The translations under genes and the position numbers were made by a program. Shown one piece after another: positions 35,919 through 48,324 of a stretch of 64,000 bases of DNA (its first letter is position 1; each line of letters opens with the position of its first letter). Source of the DNA: Microcebus murinus (taxonomy: Eukaryota > Chordata > Mammalia > Primates > Cheirogaleidae); assembly GCF_040939455.1 (NCBI RefSeq), contig NC_134107.1:16803537-16867536 (forward strand), given 5' to 3'. Under the pieces are notes generated by a model. It ran no database searches. It saw nothing but the letters and a program-made list of their open reading frames with translations, and was not told where the DNA came from.

Positions 35919-35959
35919 CTGGATCCCTTTGCAACCTAGCCAAAGGTGCCTCACCTATC
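35919..35959 (-). other. CTNND1: Candidate CTNND1 non-coding exon 2
   Basis: The minus strand has a near-perfect donor GATCCAG|GTAAGT with its GT at 35917-35918, preceded by about 41 nt and an acceptor TTCTCCTTTTAAG (or GATAG 5 nt further in). The human gene has two non-coding exons before the start exon in the 21-exon numbering. This is the best-scoring candidate I see by eye in the interval. Confidence 0.4.
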
Positions 35960-36405
35960 CTTAAAAGGAGAAAGCAAGGCTTTAGGGAGAGACTGATAAG
36001 GAAACAAAGATAAGAGGGAGGGGTCAGACTAGAGGAAGGGGAGAGGCCAAATGCCTTTTTCCTTCCTACACGAACAGAGAGAGAGAAATAGAGAGGGCGG
36101 TCAGGTACACAATGGGAAATGAAAAAAAGTCTAATCAAAATGGAAAGGCACTGTTTAAGTCTGTCATAAAAGAGAAATCCTAAAATTAACTGGGACACCT
36201 TATACCCTTCCACACCCTAGGCTAGAAAAAAGAAATGTTCATGGAAAAGAGTTTACTAGAGGTCACCCAACTGTTTGAGCTCACATTCCTTTTTGAAAAG
36301 GCAGCTTCTCACCAAACTCCCTTACTTTCTATCTACAGCATACTTTCCACCTCTTTACCTATCGTTTGAAGATAACTTGGAAAAAATGGAAGCATGTAAT
36401 ACTTA

Positions 36406-36437
36406 CACAGTCCCAAATCCTCACAGTCCCAAATCCT
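36406..36437. repeat. 16-bp perfect tandem pair
   Basis: CACAGTCCCAAATCCT occurs twice in direct succession. Short and probably a recent slip. Confidence 0.95.
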
Positions 36438-36689
36438 CAAATCCCTAAACAGTGCGACAAGACATCCCTTCCATCAAGTTTAGAGTATACTTTCTCTTGG
36501 GGGCAAGTAATAGGGAGAGACAAGGTGTAAATCTATGAAGAAATCAGAAGTGTTAAGGTCCTATTTCAGCTACGGGACAGGTAACAGGAGGAAATATCTC
36601 TCTTTTATCTGAAAGAAAAAAGAAAATCCTACCTTATAGGGGAAGAAAAGCTGTGTATTATTAATTATTGATCTCCCCCTCGGAGTTAT

Positions 36690-36850
36690 CACACATAATC
36701 CTTTCAACACCCACTGGGGTAATGGCCTCTTTTTATGGATAAGCAGACTACCTATACATCAGAAGTATTGTATATATAAGAAGTACTGAGTATCTTGCCC
36801 AGGGTCATCAGCTATTAAGTGGTAGAAATGCGTAGGTATGTTCTACTCCA
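36690..36850 (-). mobile_element. MIR, diverged
   Basis: AATCCTTTCAACACCCACTG, ATCTTGCCCAGGGTCATCAG and CTATTAAGTGGTAGAAATG are antisense MIR. Confidence 0.7.
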
Positions 36851-37048
36851 AGTCCATGTTTCTTCTCCTTGCTACTGGGGAAGGAGCATGAAATTTCTAT
36901 GCTTCCTGTGGTTAGAAGTCATTCTAGCTCCAACAGAGAAATTAACCCAAAGTAAACTATTTTGTGTAGAGTGGGAAGGCAGCAAGAAAAGATGGAGTGG
37001 AACCAGCTAGACCTATGGGTCTTACCTTCACTTTAAAGCACAAGACCC

Positions 37049-37077
37049 GTGCTCGCTTCGGCAGCACATATACTAAA

Positions 37078-37108
<31 letters not shown>

Positions 37109-37154
37109 GGCCCCTGCGCAAGGATGACACGCAAATTCGTGAAGCGTTCCATAT
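37049..37154 (+). pseudogene. U6 snRNA retro-pseudogene
   Basis: Near-complete U6: GTGCTCGCTTCGGCAGCACA at the 5' end, the ACAGAGA box (ATACAGAGAAGATTAGCATG), then GCAAGGATGACACGCAAATT and the 3' end GCGTTCCATAT. It differs from functional U6 by three extra A in the ACTAAAA run. It lacks the terminal T-run and instead has an A-rich tail (AAAAAATAAATAAATAAATA). AAAGCACAA at 37035-37043 and 37174-37182 are target-site duplications, so this is an L1-mediated RNA copy, not an active gene. No PSE/TATA is seen upstream. Confidence 0.95.
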
Positions 37155-37258
37155 AAAAAATAAATAAATAAATAAAGCACAATACCTTACTCAATTCTGG
37201 GGAAGAGTAGCTTGCAGTCTACCTCCAATTTATTTCTCCTTTTATAAGGAGCAAGTAA

Positions 37259-37587
37259 GGCCGGGCGCGGTGGCTCACGCCTATAATCCTAGCACTTTGG
37301 GAGGCCGAGACGGGCGGATTGCTCAAGGTCAGGAGTTCGAAACCAGCTTGAGCGAGACCCCGTCTCTACCAAAAGTAGAAAGAAATTAATTGACCAACTA
37401 AAAATATATATACAAAAAATTAGCCGGGCATGGTGGCGCATGCCTGTAGTCCCAGCTACTTGGGAGGCTGAGGCAGTAGGATCACTGAGCCCAGGAGATT
37501 GAGGTTGCTGTGAGCTAGGCTGACACCACGGCACTCACTCTAGCCTGGGCAACAAAGTGAGACTCTGTCTCAAAAAAAAAAAAAAAA
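37259..37587 (+). mobile_element. Full-length lemur-type Alu
   Basis: GGCCGGGCGCGGTGGCTCAC start with the linker AATTAATTGACCAACTAA. Target-site duplication AAGGAGCAAGTA at 37246-37257 and 37588-37599. It lies about 80 bp after the U6 retrocopy's duplication. Confidence 0.97.
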
Positions 37588-37599
37588 AAGGAGCAAGTA

Positions 37600-40500
37600 C
37601 TCGGGAGGAAATGTGCTAAGGGCAAAAGAGATACTACTTTGTACAAATAACCTACCTACCTTTCCACTGGAAATTCTGCTCTAGAAATGTGACTACATAC
37701 CACATCCTCTGATCACCTCCCTATCATAAGAAAGAAAACCTAATCACAAATATCCCTACTTTCACTTTTAATGTGACACCTCACTAAGCCAAAAGCAAAG
37801 ATCAGGGTTGTGGTGGGAAACAGAAGGAACTAGAAGCAGAGAAGATTGTGCTAGCCAGCATCAGAACAGAGGGGAGGGATTGTTCTGGCGGTATGTTAGC
37901 AATCTGCCTCTAGGGCAGCTGTCCTCCTGGGCAATCAAAGGCCGGTTTGTGTATGTGCTCGGGCACCAGCCAGCTTGGCAAGAAGTTGAGGACTTAGCCA
38001 CCCAATCCACAAAGTGAGAAGAGATGCCTGTTTCACAGCTGGAATGGAGGGCAGGGAAAACACAAAACAAGGGAGAAAAGGGGGGAGGGGGAAACAGAGT
38101 GTTACAGGTGCTATTTCAGTCTAGACATAGGAGGGAAAAATCCCAGGAAGCTATGAGCCATTCCCTAGTTATGTGCAAACATTAGAGAACTGCCAGTAAC
38201 TCTCAATACTGAGTAGGTAGGTCTCCTGCTCTGTAAATAGTAGGGTGCCAATTGGAAGGATAAGACCTAAAATGTAAAGGCCTCAACGTTACCTGTTTCT
38301 GTCCCATTCAGACCCAACAAGGTACCTGCAATATATACAGCAAATGAACATTATTTAACATCTATCTCCTTCTAGAATTCCTTTCTTAATTAAATCACAG
38401 AGATCCATAAATAATAACAGCGCACACAAAACTCAGTAAGCTCCCCAGTGCTAAGAGATCGAGGCCATTTATATAACTCAAGTGCTAAGGCGCAAAAGGC
38501 CACAGTCAGAATTCACACTCTCTAATCCCTCAGAGTAGCTAGATGCTCTGAGACCCATTAGATACACAAAGGCTGCTCTCTTCTCAGTAGAGCTCTGTAG
38601 CACAGTTGCTCTCCAGGGACAAAGAGATTTCACAGGAGAACCACAAAGACATCGCCCCTCTTGGTTCCCCCACTCCCAGCTTTCTCACTTCCTGTCACAG
38701 TAGCACCAGACCACAGTCTCCCAGAAACAAACAAATACAAAGTGCTGGATTCTGGGCTGCTGGCCAACCGCATTCCAGGGCATCCTGTCTACCAATCACG
38801 GGCCAGAGCCCCCACTTTGCCCTGCTCAGTTCCTTATCACGTTCGGGGGAAAACAACCCTCCTCTCTGCCCCAAGCCAACACTACATAGGACAAAGCTCA
38901 GGCCTTTAAGAATCAGCAGAAAGACTGTGTGTGGATCTAAGAGTTTGGAGGGAGTGAGGGGATTTTTAAGATTCCTACTTGGCAAGTTTCTTCACTTTGG
39001 AGGCACTGCACTGGGATTTTAAAGCTACTGCTGCTGTAACATTCTGCTCAACTACATGTGACACATTCCCCAAGAAAGCTCTATCATGACAATCTGATCA
39101 TCAACCTGGATTAAGTCGATGGAACATTTCCACTTGGAGAACTACTTTAGGACATATCCTCTGTCGCCTTCTCTATCATTCATTTTCACTGTTTTCAGTC
39201 TTTTAAACTCTTTTTTCCTACAAGCATAGAGCTGATTCCTAAGACAGGCCCCACAGAGAACAAACAAAGGCAACAGACTCCACCCTACAAAGAGACAGTT
39301 TATCAGGTGCTGAGAGCAAAGTTCCCAGCTTCTCTGGAGAATAAGAGGAAGACCACTAGGAATTGTACAGAAGCCCTGGAGGCAAAGATGTCAAGACAGC
39401 AACCTTAGCTTTTCCTGCTCACTACCCCCTAAAGTGGGTCATGGGCTGTAGATTTGGAATCTAGTCAGCAAAGAAAGCCTCCATTCTTAATAAGGGTCCT
39501 CAGCTGATTCCAAGAATCGGCTAAATGATACATTTTTCTATTATCTTGTACAGCCCATTGGAAGTTAGCCCTAAACCCCAAAAGCAAAGAAGTAGAGATC
39601 AAACTCTATTAGCCAGAGATTCTTGAAATCCAAAGTAACACCCTTTGCCCAAAAGGCTCAATTCCCTATGCAAAAAAACTGCACAATGCTCAGAATTCTC
39701 TAACCAGAGGGACATTCCAGGAACTAACTAGTAATATGCTCTAATTTCTTATCTTTTCTCATCCCTTTCTTTCTCCTAGACCTCTCTTCCCTTCTTGGAC
39801 CTGCTAGAATTACTCTGGGCTGAACACTGACACAAAAGAGGCTAAGTAGTCTAAAATAGCACAACTTGGATTTAGTCCTTATCTGGATCTGTATAACGAG
39901 GTAGAAGGGGTAGTGCAGGAATATATACAATAGTCAGCCATTCTAGGGTTGGAGAGAAACGAATATTTAGCAACACTATGCTTTAGAACAGAACTTCAGC
40001 AGCAATGCCTAGCCACTGCAAACTCTATCACTGAAGCACACACACAAAAGTTTATGAGATCTAGCATGGAACCAAACTATTATTTTGCTCTCAAGAATAC
40101 CAAAAAATTAGCTACTACTGTTAGTATTCTTATCCAATTCTCCCTCGTTCATAGCCCAGGCCAAATAAATCTGAGTCAATTAAACATCGTAGTATGGATA
40201 TATTACATATATTAATACAAAAGCAGATAAAAATAGTACCATCTAGTTGGGGAGAGTTTTCTAAGACAAAGGGAATGAGTGGGGTGGGGGAGCATGTGAA
40301 AGACCCCAGACAAAAGAACCAGACACACCTAAGTCAATGCTGCTACTGTTCCAAAAAGGATGCTTGGCAGCTTCTCTGCATCAAATTGAGCAGGTGAGAA
40401 AGAAAAGAAGTGCTGACTCAGAAATATAGTCATCCTAGGGTACGAGGGTGGGAAGGAGACAAGTATAGCCAAAAGATTACAATTCAACTTAGCTTACCAG

Positions 40501-41919
40501 AGTTCCCAGTTCTAATTGTAACTCTAGCTGTTTGCAGACAGATTTAGAAAACCCAACCAAACGAATAATGAATGGGTAAGGAAAAAGTCCCTGGCGGGCC
40601 TAAGACTTAAGCTGAATAGTCTCAATGGGTAGAAAGGATGAATCTGTTTTGCTATCTAACAACCCACACCCCTCTCTCTCCAAAGCAGGCCCCAAAACTG
40701 AAAGAATTAGAGGGAGGGGAGGCAGAGAAAAGAATGTGACTGGGAAAGGTTTAACTACATTCCAACTAGCCAACATCCCACATAGTACTAACAGTGCTGA
40801 GAATCCAATCCCACTACATGAGAGTTGCTAGACTCTGCTAACACACACCCAATTCCTGCACCACCCCCCACTTCCAAACACTCAGAAAAGAAGGGTAATT
40901 GAGATGGCCTGATGAAGGCACCAGCTGTTTCCACCACCCTCCCTTCCCTCCCCTCCTGAGATGGCTGGTTCAAACTCACATCAAACACTTAATACAATTG
41001 ACTGGTCAGTAGGAAGGAGAAGCTTGAACTAAAATAGCAGGAAGAGTGCCAACTGGCCCCACTTAGAAGGAATGCTTTCTTGGCTCAATTTATAAATAAG
41101 AAGCTGTTGTCATCCACTCCCTTCTGCCCATTTATGTTCTCCTTTCCACATCCTACCCCTCAGTTTCAAATAGGTTTCAGTTTCTTCCCTACAATTCCTT
41201 GGTCTATTTTCAAATGTCAGAAAATACAGGGGAAGTGTATATAAGGTTGAATGTAAAATAACATCTGAGAGATTAGAAAGCTTCCTGGACTACAACAGCC
41301 AAACTGAGTACAGGGCTCCAACATAGGGCAATATGATAAGAGTAAATATAGCACTTGTCTACATGTTTCAAGTAAGGAAAAGAAAGGAGCAAATGTTATG
41401 CAGCCATACTTGAACACTGATGGTGGCATGATTTCCTAAAGCCCCAGTAGCCAGTTTAGCATACTAAGGTGACCAGCTCCTCCCCCACCCATATTCCAAG
41501 TTGAACAGAGTTAGCCAAGGAGGAAGAAAAGGAAGCCAGCACTTCCTTTTCAGACAGGAAGTTAACATAGGCCCTTCCTGTCCAGTTTTAAACAATTTGT
41601 CCAGCTGAGTTTCAATACTAACATCCTCTCCTGAATTTGTTCCATAATTTCAAAATGGAGAGGGGAAATGGAGATATGGTCTAAAAGTTTCCCTTCTCTC
41701 TAACAGGCAAGTCCTCCACTTCATGCTGTGTTGCCATAACCTCCAATTCAGGAGGCAACATCTGTAATTCCAAAACAATACAAGACACAGAGGTAACTTC
41801 ACTTTAATCACCGTCTCACCATGTCTACTGCTATGAACTAGTCTCTACTTCTCACAGTAATTAAATAATAAACCACCTGAGAAATAACATATATACATAG
41901 CTCAATTCAAATGTTCAGG
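37600..41919. other. Repeat-poor intron block, nothing recognised
   Basis: Over 4 kb without a SINE, L2 or DNA element that I can identify. The 138-codon open frame at 38606-39022 has no start context, splice sites or family resemblance that I can see. The block could hold regulatory sequence but nothing in it proves that. Confidence 0.45.
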
Positions 41920-42085
41920 TTTTGTAGTCCTCAAATCAGAGTGATCAGCATCACCTGGGGAACTTTTCAAAAAAATACTATCCCCCATCTACCTCAATTT
42001 TCTGGAGAAGTCTGGGAATTCATGTTTTTAAAAAGCCCTTATACTGATTATGACAGCCTGCTGGGAACCACTGTACTGACGCATC
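41920..42085. mobile_element. MER5A-like (hAT-Charlie) fossil
   Basis: GTAGTCCTCAAATCAGAGTG, AGCATCACCTGGGGAACTTT and GGAACCACTG at the end. Both ends resemble the MER5 terminal repeats. Confidence 0.6.
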
Positions 42086-43888
42086 CCTGACAATCCTCTG
42101 ACCATAACATTTCTCTTGGAAAAAGGGCACTGGTTATAAAATACATTATTTGAGCCTGTTTTACTGCTTACCAGACAGCTCACATCATTATTCAGTCTGG
42201 ATTAGAAGCTCTTTGAAAGCATGAATTTAAATATAAGGACAGGTGAAACAGCACTGTCTAAATTCTAAAATTCTAGACTCAGAACCTAGAAGGGACAACT
42301 GTGTCACTTGCCCGCACTACCTTCTTTGGAATCCTGAATTGCTACATTAGAGAATATCCCTATTTACACTGCAGATTGGGCAACCCAATTATTTTTAAAA
42401 GTCTTAAATTTTCCTCCAAAAAACAAAGAATTATAGCCAAATTTTCAAAGATTGGTCCCATATTATATCCCAAAAGAAGTCCAAAGTCTTAAATCTAGCA
42501 TTCCAAGACTCTAAATAATTCTAGCACTCTTGACAAAATAGAATAGAAATAACCAGAAACTCTGTATTCAAGGGTTACCTCTGACACTTACCCAAGCAAG
42601 TCACTTTAACTTCTGGTTTAAGTAACAAGTGAATAGCAAAATATCTTTAAAAGAACCACAAAGAGAAATATTTCCATAAGGAAGCATGTGTCACTTTAGA
42701 GTTAGGAAAGAAATGGCATTAAAAGACATTCTTTAAAAAAAACCAAAAAGACATACTCTCAAGACAACCACAAACATCTTGGCTCAATCTATATATGCTG
42801 AAGTAATACATATCAACTAGTTTTTTTAAGCAACTTCAAATTTTGGAGGAATCTGTGATTGCCTGGAGTATTTCTCATGCAAGATGATACAGTTACCTGA
42901 CCAGTGGAGGAGATGGAAGGAAAAAAAATATTTCCTGATTGAGGTCATCTCCCAAGGATAATATTAAGTAACAGGATGACAACTAGATAAGTGTAATTAA
43001 AGGGAGGAACAGAGGGTAACCAGGTCAAGTACCAGGGTTGAAAACTCCAAACAGACAGAGGGAGACAGAGAGACTCTTTGACTAAGGTACAGACTAGCTA
43101 AACCAGAAATCTTGAGGGAAAGTAAGAGTAGGTGATTCAAGACACAGGTACTCTGATAATTAAATATCCTTTTACTTTCCTACATCAGGTTGCCATAGAA
43201 CATCAAATTACTAAATAATTGGTGCTTCCTCCTCAATTTTAATTGGTCCATTAAAGTCAACCAGGTAAAGTGGCTCAGTATGTGCTTTAATAACCCCTAA
43301 TGCCTAAACATACACATGGAAAGGGAAAATAGAGACATACAGTTAGTTATCAAAGACAAATTATCTCCCTCAATGTGCAAGACAGATATATGTAGATGGT
43401 GACCTATAAAGGGGTCCCTGAATCCATTAAATCATAATGATTGATTAGGGCTGTGGGCAAGCAGGAGCTTTTTGGTCAAATGAGCAAAAGGAGAAGCAAC
43501 AGACAAGTGGGGCAAGCATAATATTTGGTCAAAAGTACATAAACCAAACCAATAAATGTACTCAAAAGGAAACTATACCAGGTCTAGGCTGTCACTCCTC
43601 TTGTTCATAGAAAATTGATTCTGTATATAAGATGATGGAGAAGTATGTAGTATTTCTCTGGGGAAGAAAAATTCTGATCTCACTTCCCAAATACATACAG
43701 ACTTATTCGAAGTAGTTGCCTTACTACTATTCTCCAAGACAAGGGTCACCAACCTATACAAAATTTGCTATTATGCAAATTACTTGCTAACTATATTATA
43801 CTTTAATGGAGCTTCCACAATAGGATAAAGACAAAGGCTGGGTCAGATGCTATCTCAACTCACAAGGAATACACAAAAAACTGGTAAC
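42086..43888. other. Intron, nothing recognised
   Basis: Unique AT-rich sequence with no recent repeat. Short open frames only. Confidence 0.45.
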
Positions 43889-44171
43889 GAGCTGGGCACA
43901 GTGGCTCACTACTGTAATCCTAGCACTCTGGGAGGCTCAGGCAGGAGGCTTATTTGAGGTCAGGAGTTCAGCCTGAGCAACAGCGAGACCCTGTCTCTAC
44001 TAAAAATATAAAAATTAGCTGGGTGTGGTGGCATGGGCCTATAGTCCCAGCTACTCGGGAGGCTGAGGCAGGAGGATTGCTTGAGCCCAGGAGTTTGAGG
44101 TTGCAATGAGCTAATGATGATACCACTGCACTCTAGCCAGAGCAACAGACTCAAAAAAACAAAAACAAAAA
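43889..44171 (+). mobile_element. Old Alu
   Basis: GAGCTGGGCACAGTGGCTCA to ACTCTAGCCAGAGCAACAGA. Flanks AACTGGTAAC / AATTGGTAAC. No lemur linker. Confidence 0.93.
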
Positions 44172-44299
44172 ATTGGTAACAGGGGCCTAAAGCGAGGCCC
44201 TGGCCTTGTCTCTGGGGCCTAAAGTGAGGAGACAACTTTTCAGGGTACAAGGTCCTAGATTATTTCCCTTCTCCCCCCCCATCCCCCCAGGTACATTCT

Positions 44300-44700
44300 C
44301 ATTGGCCATCTCTAGACAGTTCTCTTACATCTCTCCTCTTCCCCTATCTTTCCTGCTCACTAGCAATAACCAGCCTCAGGGCCTTTGCACTTTCTACTCC
44401 TCTTATCTACATGACTCTGTCCCTCATTTTTTCTGTTCTCTCTTTTACATGAGGCCTTCCCTGACCACTCTATATAAAATAACCTCATTCCCGTCCTGGC
44501 AATTCTTATCCTCCACGCTACTTCTTCTTCTTTTTCTTAATAGCATTACCACACTTTGACATACTACGTAATTATTAGTTTACTTACTATTTGTCTCTCA
44601 CAACTAGAATGTAAGCTCTGTGAGACAAGTAGTATGTCTATTTGTTTACTGCTATATTTCAATGCATGGCATACTGCAGATTCTCAAATTTCTTTCGAAT
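44300..44700 (+). mobile_element. L2, long sense fragment
   Basis: CCTCAGGGCCTTTGCACTTT, GAGGCCTTCCCTGACCACTC and GAATGTAAGCTCTGTGAGAC run in sense L2 order for about 400 bp. Confidence 0.85.
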
Positions 44701-44840
44701 GAAGATGTTTTACTTCTTCAATTAATATAAAAAGTTAAATATTAGAAAAATAAATCAACTTTGTTTCCTTTCATTTTCATTTCTATACTTTTCTTTCCAG
44801 TTGTGATCTTGGGCCTATGAAGAGGCCTATGTAGCCTTAC

Positions 44841-44953
44841 CTGCCTGTTCGGCTGACCTTCAGCAGGGTAGACATTCAAGTGGCCAACTATGCCCTGGTT
44901 TACAAAGTAGCCAATGAAGAGTAGAACAGCACAGAGGTTACAGAGCTTCCCCC
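44841..44953 (-). other. Candidate cryptic exon with hydrophobic open frame
   Basis: The minus strand has a consensus donor AACAGGCAG|GTAAGG (GT at 44839-44840). One frame upstream is open and encodes a hydrophobic run LCAVLLFIGYFVNQG followed by PAEGQPNRQ. A pyrimidine-rich stretch (TTTCTTTCCTGCTTCTTTG) precedes a possible acceptor GGGGGGAAG. I do not recognise the peptide. It could be an unused exon, an alternative 5' exon of CTNND1, or chance. Confidence 0.25.
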
Positions 44954-44959
44954 CATTCC

Positions 44960-46790
44960 AACAAAGAAGCAGGAAAGAAATCAGATTGGCATCAATTTCT
45001 CTTTTAAAATAGAGTACTCTATTTTAAAAGTGTACTGAATATACACCAGCTACTTTATTTCAATGAGATTTACTTCACTTGCAATGAAATGGGAACTGCA
45101 GGTACTTTGATAAAGGTATTGAAAAGTTGACCCAGTTTCTATAACAATGTCTTATGTCCTCAATCATCAGAACATATCTTGGTTTCTTAAAATACAAACT
45201 CCCTAAAACAAAAATCTTTCCACTCCACAAAGAGACCTCCTAATGTGAGATACTGCATTCCAATATAGAACAAGGGAAGCACATACAAAACTGACAATTT
45301 ATTCTGGGGAAAGCAAATTTCTTTTGTTCTGTCAACTGAACCTAAATGAGTAATTAATTAAGAAATGTGGATGAGATACAAAAATCAAAGATAAAAACTA
45401 ATCTGAATTACTAGATCAATATTCTTGAGTTACAACTATAATCTTAATCTGGATCCAACTGAAACAAACCAGAAATAATATCCTGATACTTGTACCTTTA
45501 CCACATGGGTACAGTTTATTCTAGAATAAGAATTTAGAAAGGTCTTCCCATATTGTTAGTGAGGCAAAATGATACCCATGAAAACCACCAACCTACAGAA
45601 GGAAAAAATGATAGGGGAAGCAAAAGGAGGCAAAGAGAGACAAAGGGAGATACCACAGAGAATAGGAAAGTAAACGAAAAGGAGAAAATACAGGAGAATT
45701 GATAGAGGAAATACAGGTAAAAAAAAATGTGGGGAGTTAGGTTGATGGAGTTATGGTAGGAGGCTATGGAGTGCCAATAGAAACTGGCTTAAATACTATT
45801 CAGAACACTAGTTTCACGGGTTTATTTTGTTTTGTTTTGTTTTTTCCCTACAACTGCAGAGCCAGACAATCATGGGTTATTTAATATGAAGAAAAAGAGA
45901 AAAAAGGAGAAAAATTCTAGGCTGGAAAAACCCTACAAGTTTCCAGGCAAGGCTGCAGCATCTAACAAATTTGTATTTCCCACAGGCCACAGCCTGGCTT
46001 TTCCACATGTAACAGCAGACTCCTTTCTTAGAAACACTCTTCACAGGAAGCATTCATGAACTCAAGATTTCTACACGTCACAGTTTTGCAAATGTCCATA
46101 AATAAGGGCTGCAAACAGAATGTTTCCTGAACACAAAAGAGGGAGCTTATTTCAAGAAATGGGAGAGTAAAAGCCTGCCTTCATTTCTATGTAACTGTTT
46201 CCTGTACAACCATTCATAACTGAATGTTATCCTACAAAATCCGCGTTGGATGAGAGAAACTTAGAGGTAAAGAATCTGATTCGGAGTCAACAATAAACCC
46301 AAACAAAACCTTTTTCAGTTCATTCTCTGCCAAAGTTGAAGAAAATCTACTCCTTGCATGCTAGAATTCTATCTCTTGTAGATATAAAAAAGGTGTAAGA
46401 AATTTGTATCGCAGGTTTTTTCCCCTAAAATATCAGTCTCTGAAGAAATTAGTAGAAGATACTCAAGTGTTGGCACTTGTTTCTCCTCCCCCTCCACCAC
46501 ACCTCATTTTACAAAAATTTACCCATTCTCAAACCACTGCTGTTGAGGACAACCATGTCCACACAACTCCCAAAGTCGCCTATTACTAAAAACATTTTTT
46601 CATTAAAAAAATTTAAAAGTTAGCTTACCCACCCAGGAACCCATTTATTCTGTAAAATAAGTATCTACATCTACCATAGAACTTCAAGTTTTAAATGAAC
46701 TTAAAGGACACTTAGTCCAACAGACAAATGAAGTCTGAATTCATTGAATGCATCCATTCTAGTAGCTAACACTAGGCATTCCTAAGAGCT
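44960..46790. other. Intron, nothing recognised
   Basis: Unique sequence. Only a (GTTTT)n run near 45826-45844. No exon evidence. Confidence 0.45.
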
Positions 46791-46794
46791 GTGC

Positions 46795-46990
46795 ACTGTT
46801 CTATGACTTTTAAATATATTAAATCAATTGTCACAAAAGTCCTATGAGATGGTTAATATTATTACCTCCATTTTACAGACAGGGAGACTGAGGCACAGAC
46901 GAGCAGTTTTACACAGGTTACACAGATCCTACACAGCAGTTTGGCTCCAGCATCCATGCTCTTAACCACTATGCTATGCAGTCCTGTCTC
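46795..46990 (-). mobile_element. MIR
   Basis: CATTTTACAGACAGGGAGAC, TGAGGCACAGACGAGCAG and GCTCTTAACCACTATGCTAT: antisense MIR, well preserved. Confidence 0.85.
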
Positions 46991-47329
46991 ACCGTACTGT
47001 GGAACTCTCAGATTGGAAATTCCCCTTTTGATCAAAAAATATAAAATAATAAAACTTTTGTGGCAAAATGTTAAAAATTGGTGACTAGGTGAAAAAAAAG
47101 TATACAGGAATTATGGTACTATTCCTGTAACTTTCCTGCACATTTGAAATAAAAAGTTAAAAACTGCTTTTGCCATCATACAATGGGACATGTTTCCTGA
47201 AAGTCATGACCAAATTACCTATTGCTGATCAGCAAAGGCGGCTTTAAGAAAACTCTTTGGAACTTTATAATGATCGTGCTATATGTTTTCCCCCAAAATC
47301 AGTACCTCACTGATTCCTATCAAGGGCTT

Positions 47330-47470
47330 ATTTAACCAAGACTTACTGAGCACCTCAGTATGTACCAGACACTAAGACAGGTGCTAAAAAGATATAGAGA
47401 TAAGACAGCACCTACATCCAAGCAGCTCACAGTCTAGAAGGAAAGATAAGCATAAATACACAATTTCAAC
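47330..47470 (-). mobile_element. L2 3'-end fragment
   Basis: GACTTACTGAGCACCTCAGT, TACCAGACACTAAGACAGGT and AGCTCACAGTCTAGAAGG: antisense L2. Confidence 0.75.
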
Positions 47471-47884
47471 AGTGTAATAAATACATTATTTGAAGTACCT
47501 CCTACAAGCCTGTTCCTGCAAGTTGATATCATTCCAAAACACATACCTGAAAATTCTCTGAAAGAAATTTTACTGATAATCAAACAAAGTTTGAGACATT
47601 TCCAGAAGTTTAACAAATTAGGACAGCAGTGGTACACATGTGGAAAGATCCCTGTACTAGAGATTAATATAATATCCATTCTAACATACCCAGCTCCTCG
47701 AGGGCTCTAAGGAAAACAGATCTTTTACATACATTATCCCAACAGTGGTTGTGAGGAGTGGAAGAAGGTTGGAAATCTAAATGAATACTGACTCTGCACC
47801 AAGATGAAACACTCCTGCCTCTAGCAAGGGCTCATTTTAGTTCTAGCTGTTGTTTCCATTCTCTCTGAAAAATGGCAGTGTATT

Positions 47885-48075
47885 AGTGGTTAAGTCCATG
47901 GACTTTGTAGTTAGTCAGACCAGGGTTAATCCAGGCCTCAACCATTTACAGGCAGCGAGATTTTTAGCAAACCTCAGCTTCTTTGAGGCTCAAATTCCTT
48001 AAAAAAAAAAAAAAAAAACCGTTGTTGTGGAAAATTAAGTAAATATTAAGTTTATGCAAAATGCTTAGTACACAG
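47885..48075 (+). mobile_element. MIR
   Basis: GTGGTTAAGTCCATGGACTT, GTCAGACCAGGGTTAATCC and AATGCTTAGTACACAGTAA: sense MIR with an 18-A expansion in the middle. Confidence 0.8.
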
Positions 48076-48287
48076 TAAAAAAAAAAACCCAACAAAACAC
48101 AATGAGGGGAGGTCCTAGCAGTTGGTACCAAAATAGAAAGCAATAAATTATACAGAGCTAATCATTTTGTTATTCCAATTGATAATGATCTATGCTTAAT
48201 TTATTTGCATCTATCCTATCTCACCCATCCCTAGAGATCAACTACTTCATAAACCTAAGGCTGGACTGTAATTACCTGGAGCTTTTC

Positions 48288-48290
<3 letters not shown>

Positions 48291-48316
<26 letters not shown>
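48291..48316. repeat. Poly-T run (about 26)
   Basis: Uninterrupted T homopolymer without an adjoining SINE. Probably length-variable. Confidence 0.9.

Positions 48317-48324
<8 letters not shown>

Noticed and set aside
37049..37154. Functional U6 snRNA gene
   Set aside because: It lacks the terminal T-run, has an A-rich tail and flanking duplications, and no upstream snRNA promoter elements are seen.
38606..39022. 138-codon open frame on the plus strand in the CTNND1 intron
   Set aside because: Composition is generic, no splice or promoter signals are evident, and an overlapping 96-codon frame exists on the other strand. Conservation data would be needed.
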